Below, piece after piece: positions 9,449 to 18,048 of a stretch of DNA of 64,000 nt. The translations under genes were made by a program, and so were the position numbers. The notes under the pieces are model-generated. The model searched no databases, was not told the origin of the DNA, and saw only the letters and a list, made by a program, of their open reading frames with translations. Source of the DNA: an uncultured Clostridia bacterium (GTDB taxonomy: Bacteria; Bacillota; Clostridia; TANB77; CAG-508); assembly GCA_948676835.1 (NCBI GenBank), contig CAPOZU010000006.1:32689-96688 (forward strand), given 5' to 3'. The first letter of the stretch is position 1, and every line of letters begins with the position of its first letter.

Positions 9449-10570
9449 ATGTTTAGTATGAATGGATTTCGGAAGATGCTTGCTACTGCTATGAGTGAGA
9501 TGGCAAAAGATATCATGCCAAATGATGAGCACCCAAAGGATGACTGGTCAAAGGATGAGTGTCAAAAAGAAGCCACTTTCACAAAGAACGATGGGATTCT
9601 TAATGAACGGAGAACACAGAGTACAGTTGATGTAAATCGTATAAATGTGGATTCATCTAGCCTGGATGTTAAAGTTTCTGTGGCAGATGTATCTGACATT
9701 GAAGTTGCAATTAAGGGAAATGCAATCAAAGTTCCGGCGATTGAATTTACTACAGAAGTTGTAGAAAGAGAATTCTGTGTAAAAACCAGAATAAAGTCTG
9801 GAATTGTAATTGGACTTTTGTACCTTGAAGTACTTGTACCGCGTGAGAGCAGATTCAGAAGAATTTCCATAACCAGCAGCACAGGAGACATTGAGATTTC
9901 CAGAAAGATTTTGGTAGATGAACTTAATGTAAATACGAGCTCAGGAGATGTTTCTTTGGAAAAGCTCCGTGATTTGAGCACTATTAATATTAAGACAAGC
10001 ACAGGAGATGTAGAGGTCACAGATTATGTTGAGGCTCATTGCTTGAAAATCGAAACGGCTTCTGGTGAAGTGGAAGTTTCCAATGATATTTCGGCTGATG
10101 AGATTGAGATTAGTACTTCAACAGGAGATATCGAACTTTCTGATACAGTTTATGCCAAAACAGTTAGCATTGATACTTGTTCAGGAGAGGTAGATATCAG
10201 CAAACTTACTGCCAGTGAGAAAGTTTTTGTTGAGACAAAAACGGGAGACGTTGAAGTGGCTAATACAAAGGCAGATGCTTTCAGGATTCAGACATATTCT
10301 GGAGAAGTGGACATTGATGCTGAGTTTGTAAAAGCAGATATTGATACAAGCACAGGAGATGTTACAGTAAGTACTACTGCCAAGCAGGATATTGAACTTA
10401 ACGTTAACAGCAATTCTGGGGACGTATCGATTGAGCTTTATAATATCAAAACAATAATGCAGACAATTAGAACCAAAACGGGAGATGCCTATTGTAATGG
10501 TTCTGGTGACGGAGAGCATACGGCTGATATTCATGTAACCACAACAACTGGAGACATTGAAATCTCATAA
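9449..10570 (+). CDS. DUF4097-like beta-repeat protein of a foreign cassette
   Basis: A 373-residue protein starting after AGGAGG. Residues ~1-60 are a charged, non-repetitive head. From ~60 to the end there are about eleven beta-strand repeats of roughly 20-25 residues, each with a Ser/Thr-Gly-Asp/Glu-Val/Ile turn such as TSTGDIEIS, TSSGDVSLE, TCSGEVDIS and TKTGDVEVA. This is the pattern of the DUF4097 beta-solenoid family. There is no signal peptide, so it would be cytoplasmic or anchored through a partner. CGG codons at 9470 and 9608 are ordinary Arg codons here. It follows the Trp-rich gene by 47 bases in the same unit. Confidence 0.8.
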   Translation: MFSMNGFRKMLATAMSEMAKDIMPNDEHPKDDWSKDECQKEATFTKNDGILNERRTQSTVDVNRINVDSSSLDVKVSVADVSDIEVAIKGNAIKVPAIEFTTEVVEREFCVKTRIKSGIVIGLLYLEVLVPRESRFRRISITSSTGDIEISRKILVDELNVNTSSGDVSLEKLRDLSTINIKTSTGDVEVTDYVEAHCLKIETASGEVEVSNDISADEIEISTSTGDIELSDTVYAKTVSIDTCSGEVDISKLTASEKVFVETKTGDVEVANTKADAFRIQTYSGEVDIDAEFVKADIDTSTGDVTVSTTAKQDIELNVNSNSGDVSIELYNIKTIMQTIRTKTGDAYCNGSGDGEHTADIHVTTTTGDIEIS

Positions 10571-10590
10571 TTAAAAAATGATTTTGCAAG

Positions 10591-10619
10591 GAGTGCCACA
10601 ATGCGTGGCACTCTTTGTT
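10591..10619 (+). terminator. Terminator of the foreign two-gene cassette
   Basis: GAGTGCCAC / GTGGCACTC nine-pair GC-rich stem with an AATGC loop, followed by TTTGTTT. Confidence 0.85.
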
Positions 10620-10636
10620 TATACATAAAGAATTAC

Positions 10637-10665
10637 TTGATTTTTGAATATTATTCTATTATAAT
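10637..10665 (+). promoter_or_regulatory. Promoter of tRNA-Arg
   Basis: TTGATT (10637-10642), 17-base spacer, TATAAT (10660-10665), 13 bases before the tRNA 5' end. Confidence 0.6.
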
Positions 10666-10678
10666 ATAAAAGTATAAT

Positions 10679-10754
<76 letters not shown>

Positions 10755-10762
10755 AAGTTCAA

Positions 10763-10796
10763 AGTATATGCATATTTTGCATATACTATTTTTTTA
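10763..10796 (+). terminator. Terminator after tRNA-Arg
   Basis: AGTATATGCA / TGCATATACT stem followed by seven to eight T. Confidence 0.75.
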
Positions 10797-10818
10797 TATG
10801 AAAGGGGAAGAAATAGTT

Positions 10819-11352
10819 TTGAAAGAACTAATGGATGAAATTCTAAAAGGAAATACGAAAGCATTAGAAGAATTAGTACAAATTATATTACCTAAATTAT
10901 ATAGAATTGCATATGACAGACTAAAAAACGAAGCAGATGTAAATGATGCTATACAAGAGACTCTAATAATATTTTACAAAAATTTACATAAATTAGAAAA
11001 TAAAGAATATTTTTATTCATGGATTATTAAAGTATTAAAAAATGAATGTAATAAAATCTACAATAGAAAAGTGAAAAATATAAATATTTTAGAAAGAGAA
11101 ACAATATTAACAGAAAATAATTTACTAGAAAATCCAATGGAAGATATTAACAGAGAACTTGATTTCGATATACTGATGGAGAAACTGAACAAAGATGAAA
11201 AAATCATTTTAAAATTATATTATGATGATGGATTTGAAATAAGTGAAATTTCTAATATGTTAAACAAAAATATAAATACTATAAAAAGTAAAATATCAAG
11301 AGCAAAGGCAAAGCTCAAAAACAAAATGAAAGGAGGCAATTCAAATGAATGA
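10819..11352 (+). CDS. ECF-type RNA polymerase sigma factor, module 1
   Basis: About 177 residues from the TTG at 10819, chosen for AAGGGG twelve bases upstream; the ATG at 10768 lies inside the tRNA terminator. Region 2 (~10-80) contains AIQETLIIFYKNLHKL and YFYSWIIKVLKNECNKI. Region 4 (~120-175) contains DEKIILKLYYDDGFEISEI and a helix-turn-helix ending NTIKSKISRAKAKLK, the signature of ECF sigma-70 factors. It overlaps by eight bases the next gene, which encodes a membrane protein of the anti-sigma (DUF4179-like) type, so the two are translationally coupled. Expected to direct transcription on release by its partner. Confidence 0.9.
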   Translation: MKELMDEILKGNTKALEELVQIILPKLYRIAYDRLKNEADVNDAIQETLIIFYKNLHKLENKEYFYSWIIKVLKNECNKIYNRKVKNINILERETILTENNLLENPMEDINRELDFDILMEKLNKDEKIILKLYYDDGFEISEISNMLNKNINTIKSKISRAKAKLKNKMKGGNSNE

Positions 11353-12418
11353 TAATCAAGAATTAGATGAAATGGATAAATTATTATTAGAATACTATAG
11401 AAGAAAAAGAAATAATGAATCTATAGTGCCTCCTTCAACTAAAAAAGTCGCTCAAAGATTTATAAAAAGAGTAAAGATGCAAAATACTATGAAAAAATTT
11501 AGTAAAGTAGCGGTTATATTTATTACAATTGGTATAATGACAACAGGAATTGTTTTTGCTAAAGATATAGCTAATTTCATAAAATCAATATTTACTAATA
11601 CAACACCAGCAATAGAAACGGCAGTTCAAAACGGATATATACAAAATGTAGATATGGAATACGTATATAGTAATGATGTAGGAGTAAAGCTAGAATCTTT
11701 GATAATAGACAATTTAAATTTAGATATAGCTTTTACTTATAAGTATAATAACACTACAATAAATTCAATAAGATTGGAAGACTATATAATTATGGATGAA
11801 AACGAAGATGTTATTTATGATACAAACTATAGTCAAAAAGATAAATGCAATTTAGTAAATCTTATTACAAGAGATAAAGAAACTTTAAAAATTGATAATG
11901 AAACATATACAGAATCAATATTGTTTAAATTTATGAAAGGAAAAGATGTTTTTAAAGAAATATTTATAAATATAAATAAATTAAAGGTGACTAAAGAAGA
12001 TAATAGTATAGATTATGTTACAGGAAATTGGAATTTTAAAATTAACTTGAATGAAAAGATGTTAGAAAATAGAGAATATGAATACATCACATTAAACAAA
12101 GACATAATTCAAGAATTACATGCAACAATGACAGCAACAGGATTTATTATTCAAATAAAATCAATTATACCAATAAATCTGGATATATTTGATTATTCTG
12201 AAAACTTTATATTAGAAAATAGTATAAATGAAAAAATTAATCCATATTTTATAGAAAATGGGGATATAGATTATAATAGTAATGTAGAGAATGGAATGTT
12301 TACAATATATTATAATAATATTAGTACATATTCTGATAATATTGATGAATTATTTTTAAATTTAAATGTTAATGGAGATATAAAGAAAATAAAATTAACA
12401 AAAAAGGCTAGCAATTAG
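11345..12418 (+). CDS. Anti-sigma-like membrane protein (DUF4179 type), module 1
   Basis: A 357-residue protein: a ~45-residue cytoplasmic part presumed to bind the sigma factor, one membrane segment (~52-72), the motif GIVFAKDIANFI just after it, and a beta-rich extracytoplasmic domain to the end. The two other sigma partners at 14885 and 16669 share the same layout and the V.FAKDI motif. GGAGG sits at 11333, inside the end of the sigma gene. This one is uninterrupted at full length. The stop codon lies inside the terminator hairpin. Confidence 0.85.
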   Translation: MNDNQELDEMDKLLLEYYRRKRNNESIVPPSTKKVAQRFIKRVKMQNTMKKFSKVAVIFITIGIMTTGIVFAKDIANFIKSIFTNTTPAIETAVQNGYIQNVDMEYVYSNDVGVKLESLIIDNLNLDIAFTYKYNNTTINSIRLEDYIIMDENEDVIYDTNYSQKDKCNLVNLITRDKETLKIDNETYTESILFKFMKGKDVFKEIFININKLKVTKEDNSIDYVTGNWNFKINLNEKMLENREYEYITLNKDIIQELHATMTATGFIIQIKSIIPINLDIFDYSENFILENSINEKINPYFIENGDIDYNSNVENGMFTIYYNNISTYSDNIDELFLNLNVNGDIKKIKLTKKASN

Positions 12419-12433
12419 ATTGCTAGCCTTTTT
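12403..12433 (+). terminator. Terminator of sigma module 1, overlapping the stop
   Basis: AAAGGCTAGCAA / TTGCTAGCCTTT stem with a TTAGA loop followed by T; the stop codon TAG is in the loop. Confidence 0.9.
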
Positions 12434-12461
12434 GTGTGGAAAATGAATTATATATTCAATA

Positions 12462-13001
12462 TTAATTATGAGATATAATCGTCATATGTACACGGAGAGT
12501 TTGTTGCGTTCCATAAGCAACAAGATATTGAAAATAATATAATTTTCCACTTGTAATACTAAAGTCATATAAATGAACAGGTTGACCATTTGCTGTACAC
12601 TGAATTTCGGTTAACTTACTTCCAGTGTTATGGTCGTAGAGTCGCGCTGCTAATATTGTATTAACAGTACAACCATTTATATCAGTTGCAGACATAGTAA
12701 CATTAAGTTTGCTTCCTTCATATGACCGACTTGCACCTCTATGAGAAGTAGTCATATTAAATGTTTGATCTACATCTGCATACAGCAAAGCAACTCCATT
12801 TTCATTTACTTTATCTGGTGTGACTTTAAATTCATATGTGGTTTCTGTTGAGCCATCATTATTTTGAGATACATCAACAATGTTTCCTTTAATAATGTTG
12901 GCTTGATTTGATGGTTCAGATGCAAAAGCAACTGTCCCAGTGGAAAAAGCGGCTAGTATTATTGCCATAATCAGTACATTAATGCGAGCTAATGTTTTCA
13001 T
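12462..13001 (-). CDS. Secreted protein of a foreign cassette, paralogue of 14172
   Basis: A 179-residue protein after AGGAGG. A clear signal peptide (MKTLARINVLIMAIILAAF, cleavage probably after FA-S near residue 27) is followed by a mature beta-rich domain. The mature N-terminus (EPSNQANIIKGNIVDV) resembles EPQNEENVVKGEVIKQ in the protein at 14172, and the signal peptides match too, so they are distant paralogues. Composition is higher in GC than the neighbours, and a CGG codon (minus strand, 12726-12728) is read as Arg in GASRSYEG. I do not recognise the domain. It sits between a sigma module and the Spo0A-like gene. Confidence 0.75.
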   Translation of the reverse strand: MKTLARINVLIMAIILAAFSTGTVAFASEPSNQANIIKGNIVDVSQNNDGSTETTYEFKVTPDKVNENGVALLYADVDQTFNMTTSHRGASRSYEGSKLNVTMSATDINGCTVNTILAARLYDHNTGSKLTEIQCTANGQPVHLYDFSITSGKLYYFQYLVAYGTQQTLRVHMTIISHN

Positions 13002-13261
13002 AGTGCAATCCTCCTAGTTGTTTTAATGTTTGAGCTAGTAAGTATAATATCATTTTCCACTTTTTTGCTGAATTTCTAGAAAGTATTCAAAATTAACAGC
13101 AAAATATTGTCCAAATGAACAATATAATCTATATTTTACCACAAAAATATAAAAGTATCAAAAAATAATAGAACATAGTAGAAAAAAATTTTTATTTTTT
13201 GCACCGTATTAGACACAAACTAGTATTTACTATTTAAGGGAATAAAATAAAGGAGATTTTT

Positions 13262-13999
13262 TTGGATAATATATTAATAATTACTAAAAATTTGAAATAT
13301 TGTAAAAACTTAATAAACAGAATTCATAAAGATATTAAAAATGTGAAAGTTTGTTCTATTGCAAGTACAAATAAGGAAATTGTATATTCATTGTTAAATT
13401 ATAATATTGATTTAATTTTAATAGATGCAGCTTATGAACATTATAAAGAAATGAAAATAAATAAATTAATAACTAAGAGAAAATTAAGAAAATCTATTAT
13501 TTTAATTTCAGATTGTGAAGTTAATGAAACAGATATAACCTCAAGCAAATATTTGTATGATTATGTTATTAAAAGTACAGATTTATCGTCTATTATACAG
13601 AAGATTAAACTCTTAATAAATACTAAAGAGAGTTTACATATATTTGACAGAGATAAAGCTCAAGAAGCACTACTTAGAGAAAAAATCCAAAATGAATTAC
13701 TATATTTAGGATATAACCTTTCACATAAAGGAACAAAATACATGATTGATGCGATATATTTATTAACAACTTTAAGCAATTACTATGATAATAATTTAGA
13801 AAGAGATATTTATCCAATTATTGGAAAAAAATACGGTAAGCCAGTAAATGCTATAAGAGGCTGTATAGGATTTGCAACTGAAGCTATGACATACGAGTGC
13901 GAAGAGAAAAGATTGAAAGAATATTTGAATATGAAAGAATATGTGAAACCAGGAGGGAAAAATATTATAGAAGCAATTCTTGGTAAATTAGGTATATAA
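13262..13999 (+). CDS. Spo0A-like response regulator
   Basis: A 245-residue protein starting at the TTG at 13262 after AAGGAG. Residues ~1-120 form a receiver-like domain with a phosphoacceptor-like Asp in NIDLILIDAAYEH (near residue 60), although the acidic pocket near the N-terminus is not typical. Residues ~138-235 match the Spo0A C-terminal DNA-binding domain: the LGYNLSHKGTKYMIDAI helix, DIYPIIGKKYGKPVNAIRG, then the ATEAMTY helix. This domain binds 0A-box DNA in sporulation regulation. The degenerate receiver suggests a paralogue rather than the master regulator itself; that is inference. Confidence 0.8.
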   Translation: MDNILIITKNLKYCKNLINRIHKDIKNVKVCSIASTNKEIVYSLLNYNIDLILIDAAYEHYKEMKINKLITKRKLRKSIILISDCEVNETDITSSKYLYDYVIKSTDLSSIIQKIKLLINTKESLHIFDRDKAQEALLREKIQNELLYLGYNLSHKGTKYMIDAIYLLTTLSNYYDNNLERDIYPIIGKKYGKPVNAIRGCIGFATEAMTYECEEKRLKEYLNMKEYVKPGGKNIIEAILGKLGI

Positions 14000-14171
14000 A
14001 ATTTATATTTTCTAGTACATCCTATTATTTTTATATATTTAATAGATTATGTGCTAATATATATGAGTATTGTGCAGAGGCATGATATAAAAATTCTATT
14101 GCATGATAATTTATGCAGTGGGATTACATGTAGTGAGTTATACAAAACAACAATCAATAGGAGGATTTATC

Positions 14172-14750
14172 ATGATGAAAAAAACATTAACTCGGATTCA
14201 GGCCTTATTCTTGGCAATGCTTATGATGTTTGGCGCTTTCAGCACAACGGCTTTTGCGGCTGAACCTCAGAATGAGGAAAATGTTGTAAAGGGAGAAGTC
14301 ATTAAGCAAGAAGTACTTCCTGATGGAAAGGTTGCCACAACGGTAGAATATCAGATGAATGTTTCTTCAGAAGATTCTATTCTTGAAATTCCTGCCGAAA
14401 TAACAGCAATCCCCAGAATGTGGGATGAAACAGATCCTTTTTCATTTGAAAGTGGAGATCACTTTGGAAATTGGCGTACTTTTTATGACGGGAATTACTT
14501 AGCTTTTGAAGTAATAGCTACTGGAAAGAGTGGGTATAATAAAGATCAGGTTGTAAAAGTCACTTTAATTGATGAACTTAAAAATGAACTGGGAACAGCT
14601 TGGGGTCATACGATAAACAAATCAGAAGATTCGAAAGCTGACTGGATTAGGTTTATCAGAGATACTAAATACAAGTGGCATTATACATCTGACGATGTTG
14701 ACTCTTTTCATCCAGTTAAAGTTGTTATGAGATACTACACTTGGTATTAA
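14172..14750 (+). CDS. Secreted protein of a foreign cassette
   Basis: About 192 residues, starting at 14172 because AGGAGG (14158-14163) is eight bases upstream; an ATG at 14103 has no site. The signal peptide is typical (MMKKTLTRIQALFLAMLMMF, cleavage near AFA-AEP). The mature domain is ~165 residues, beta-rich, ending in RYYTWY. Shares signal peptide and mature start with the protein at 12462. GC is higher than in neighbours, and codon 8 is CGG read as Arg. It ends before its own terminator. Function unknown. Confidence 0.75.
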   Translation: MMKKTLTRIQALFLAMLMMFGAFSTTAFAAEPQNEENVVKGEVIKQEVLPDGKVATTVEYQMNVSSEDSILEIPAEITAIPRMWDETDPFSFESGDHFGNWRTFYDGNYLAFEVIATGKSGYNKDQVVKVTLIDELKNELGTAWGHTINKSEDSKADWIRFIRDTKYKWHYTSDDVDSFHPVKVVMRYYTWY

Positions 14751-14804
14751 AATTATTTATGTTGCAAAAATGATGATGCATTAACTTTTTAACTCACTAC
14801 ATGG

Positions 14805-14836
14805 ATATAGGCGGTCTTTTGACCGCCTATATTTTA
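14805..14836 (+). terminator. Terminator of the secreted-protein cassette
   Basis: ATATAGGCGGTC / GACCGCCTATAT twelve-pair stem, TTTT loop, followed by TTTATTT. Confidence 0.9.
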
Positions 14837-14884
14837 TTTGAAATTACGAGTAGAGCACAAACTTACTTTAGCACATTTACGTTC

Positions 14885-16028
14885 TCATTTATTATGTATT
14901 AATTTTTCTAATTTTAATATTATATCATTTCCATTATCTAAAGGAATAATAAGTTCCATTAAATCAGTGGAATCATAAGTACTTAAATCAAAATTATAAT
15001 TACATTTTGCATTATACCCACAATATTCATGTTCACCCATTCCTCTAAATTCTTTTCCACTTTTTGTTTTTATACAGGCATCTTTATTAATTGAAATATC
15101 TTCACCGTTTTTTGATATTATGCAAATCATAAGAAAATTCTACTTTACATCCTGTTTTAGTAACTATAATTTCCTTTGGAAAACAAAAATTATATTCATT
15201 ATAATTTTTTATGGTGTATGTATAATTTTCTCTATTATATGTTTTTTCCGATAAATCATAATTCAATGTCCAATTTCCATTTATTGTAAATAAGGTAGCA
15301 TCTTTCATTATTTCTAGATAAGTTTTTGGAGAATTATAATATAATAAGTTCCTATCAATAAAATTTAATTCATCAAATTTTATATTTATAGATTTTGATT
15401 TTGGAAAGCCATCAGAGCTTATTATATAAGAAAATGAATATGTATTTTCTTTTTTATCAACCCAGCCTATATCTGATGAAGTTTCATATGAAAAATTATT
15501 TATATCAACGTCTAAATTATTAAAAAAAGAATAATCAGTTTTTTTCATAATCATTTTGTATAAAATATTATTATTTTCATCATAAATTATAATATTTGGA
15601 ATATGAATTCGATGTATATTATTTTTAGAATATTCTGGTGGCAATTCAAATGATAATGAAATACATAATTTGTAATCATCCATTAAAACACTATCAATAA
15701 AAGCTTTTACATTATTTGATTCAATAATTTTACTTGAATTAGTTTCTATAAAATTATTTTCAATAGCTGATATAATACCTTTATCATGACTTAAAAGTCC
15801 TTGGAAAACTTCGCTTATATCTTTTGCAAAACTAACTCCTGTTATTAAAATTAATAGACAACAACTTGTTGCTAATACAAGTCTTAAACTTTTAAAATTA
15901 GCTTTGTAAAAAGTTTTATTATCAGGAATTTGAGATAATGTTTCATTAATGATATTAATATATTTATTTGACATTTTAAAATTATTATTTTTAAACAATA
16001 ATTTTAATTTCTTATCTAATTTGTCCAT
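14885..16028 (-). CDS. Anti-sigma-like protein (DUF4179 type), module 2, frame change at 15107
   Basis: The frame from 16028 ends at CGG-TGA (15107-15102), but the +1 frame continues without a break to 14885, giving about 380 residues. Layout matches the other two anti-sigma proteins: cytoplasmic head, one membrane segment (~50-68), the VSFAKDI motif, and a beta-rich outer domain. At the junction the frame reads ...NIKK, then CGG, then TGA; dropping the C gives KKGEDISINKDACIKT. Reading through the TGA in the old frame hits another stop within a few codons, so frameshifting and not readthrough is needed. GGAGGG precedes the ATG. It follows the sigma gene by two bases. Confidence 0.7.
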
Positions 16029-16030
16029 AT

Positions 16031-16540
16031 TTATAAACCCTCCTTTAAACTATTTTTTATTTTTTCTTTACCTCTTGAAATCTTACTACGTATAGTATTT
16101 TCATTAATATTCAAAATATTTGATATTTCTTTTGTACTATATTTTTCCTTATAATATAAAATAAATATTTCCTGTTCATCTTTATTTAGCTTGTTAATTA
16201 GATCTAAAAACTCAATGTTTGAACTACCAATATCTTCAGTGGATAATATTAATTCATCATTAATTTCAAGACAATTATTTTTATATTTTAAATAAATTTT
16301 GTTGCACTCATTTATTAGTATTTTTATAAGCCATGATTTAAATTTATAAGAATTTTTCAATGAATCTATATGACTATAAGCATTTAAAATTGTTTCTTGA
16401 ATTGCATCACAAACATCATCTTCATTATGTAACTTACATTTAGCAATATTATATAAATCATTTTGATAATAAATTATTAAATCATTAAATGCTTCTTTAT
16501 CACCATTTTTTGCTTTTTTTACTAGTTTGATTGATATCAT
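16031..16540 (-). CDS. ECF-type RNA polymerase sigma factor, module 2
   Basis: A 169-residue protein with sigma region 2 (AIQETILNAYSHIDSLKN and FKSWLIKILINECNKI) and region 4 (DEQEIFILYYKEKYSTKEI, then NTIRSKISRGKEKIK). Starts at the ATG at 16540 after GGAG. Its anti-sigma-like partner begins two bases after the stop. It shares about the same sequence pattern as modules 1 and 3, so these are local duplicates. Expected to control a surface-related regulon, by analogy with other DUF4179-coupled factors. Confidence 0.9.
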   Translation of the reverse strand: MISIKLVKKAKNGDKEAFNDLIIYYQNDLYNIAKCKLHNEDDVCDAIQETILNAYSHIDSLKNSYKFKSWLIKILINECNKIYLKYKNNCLEINDELILSTEDIGSSNIEFLDLINKLNKDEQEIFILYYKEKYSTKEISNILNINENTIRSKISRGKEKIKNSLKEGL

Positions 16541-16634
16541 ATTTTCTCCTTTAATTTAATTAATCTTATATAATAGATATTAAAAGTACAATATTTGTTG
16601 CATTAATTTTAAAAATTTTCTTTTTTCTCTATAA

Positions 16635-16668
16635 TAAAAAAGGGAATAATTAATTATTCCCTTTTTTA
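16635..16668 (-). terminator. Terminator after sigma module 3 (bidirectional)
   Basis: GGGAATAATTA / TAATTATTCCC palindrome flanked by a poly-T on both strands, just after the stop of the minus-strand gene at 16669. Confidence 0.85.
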
Positions 16669-18048
16669 CTATTTATTTTCTTTTTCCAATTCTATACGAA
16701 CTGGCTGTCCATCAAAATCAATAACAACTGTAATGTTATCAGTAGCATCAAATCTTGTCATTGAGAACCAACCATTAAAACAATATTTGTCTTTTATTGG
16801 CGATTCTGTACGATTATGATTTTTGTAGTCAAATAAAAATTTTTCTCCTTTTGAATTTATTACATAACATCCTTCAGTGCGTTGTATCCACGGAGATCCC
16901 CAAACACAACCATCAGTTCTTATTAAAGAAAATTGTCTATAATAATTTTCTGCTAGCTCAACAAACTCTTCTCCGTAAAAGTTTATATAGCTTTCTCGTG
17001 TGTAATCTCCTGAATAAACTTCTTCTTTACTTAAGAAAATTTCATCCATTCTGAATGGATATGCTGGTTTTTCTGCATTTGTTACTACTAGTCCTATTTC
17101 AAATCCTGTATTTGTAACTTTAGCTGTATACACATTAAAATTTTCATTTTCACATTTTGTAACTTTATAATATTCTTCTGTCGTATCATATAATTCTTCT
17201 GGTATGTCTATTTCCATAAACCAATTATCATCAGATTTCATATTAACTTCTATATTTTTGTTACTTTCTACTTTAGGTATCAAATTAAATTCTCCAAAAG
17301 ATAAACAAAGTTTTTTAGGCTTAAGCGTTTCATCATATCTAAAATAAATTTCAACATTTGTTTTTATTAAATTAGAATCATTATTGTCTATATTATTTAT
17401 TATACTATTTATTATATCATTTGCTTCATTATTATTTGGATAAGATAAATTATTGACTGTAAAATAGTTTTCACATTTTTCAATTCCGCTAGGTGCTAGG
17501 GCAAGTATATGATATTCATCATCTAAAACAAATATATCATTAAATTCAAAATGATGAGAATTTTCATAATCAATATTACCATCTACAGTATTTTTACCAA
17601 TATTTGCATAATTGTTTAGTTTGCTATCAAATTCAAAATATACTTCTATTCCTATTCTTCCATTTGCAATAACTGCATTTTCTAGTTTTGCCTTTGTGTG
17701 TATTGTATCAATTATCTCACCAGTATTTTTGTTTGTAAGTAACATATCTTTTTCGATTAAAGGCATTTCTGATTTTGCTACATACCCATTTTCTACTGCT
17801 GTAGAAACTCCTTGACCTAGAGAACGGAATTTTTCTACAAAGATTTTCTCGATATCTTTGGCAAATACAACTCCTGTAATTAAAAATACAAAACAGCAAG
17901 CTGCTGCTAGACTTAACTTATTTCTATAATATATTCTTTTTTGTGGTTCTAATGAGTTTATAGTTTCTTTTATTTTGGCTTTATAACTTTGTGGAGATTT
18001 TATATCTTGTGAAAGAGTGTTTTTTAGTATTTTATCGATATCATCCAT
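16669..18048 (-). CDS. Anti-sigma-like protein (DUF4179 type), module 3
   Basis: A 459-residue protein, the longest of the three: cytoplasmic head (~1-43), one membrane segment (~44-62, LSLAAACCFVFLITG), the VVFAKDIEKIF motif, then a large beta-rich outer region with two Ig-like halves. It overlaps the sigma gene by eight bases, as in module 1. The extra ~100 residues relative to module 1 are mainly in the C-terminal part (Trp/Tyr-rich, GSPWIQRTEGCYVINSKGE). No CGG codon occurs in it and the frame is uninterrupted, a useful control for module 2. Confidence 0.85.
   Translation of the reverse strand: MDDIDKILKNTLSQDIKSPQSYKAKIKETINSLEPQKRIYYRNKLSLAAACCFVFLITGVVFAKDIEKIFVEKFRSLGQGVSTAVENGYVAKSEMPLIEKDMLLTNKNTGEIIDTIHTKAKLENAVIANGRIGIEVYFEFDSKLNNYANIGKNTVDGNIDYENSHHFEFNDIFVLDDEYHILALAPSGIEKCENYFTVNNLSYPNNNEANDIINSIINNIDNNDSNLIKTNVEIYFRYDETLKPKKLCLSFGEFNLIPKVESNKNIEVNMKSDDNWFMEIDIPEELYDTTEEYYKVTKCENENFNVYTAKVTNTGFEIGLVVTNAEKPAYPFRMDEIFLSKEEVYSGDYTRESYINFYGEEFVELAENYYRQFSLIRTDGCVWGSPWIQRTEGCYVINSKGEKFLFDYKNHNRTESPIKDKYCFNGWFSMTRFDATDNITVVIDFDGQPVRIELEKENK

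Noticed and set aside
14051..14263. 70-aa open frame overlapping the secreted protein start
   Set aside because: It lacks a ribosome site, overlaps the well supported gene at 14172 in another frame, and has no recognisable features.
15102..15107. UGA readthrough or selenocysteine in the anti-sigma gene
   Set aside because: The zero frame after TGA meets TAA within a few codons, and no downstream reading in that frame matches the expected protein; the +1 frame does.
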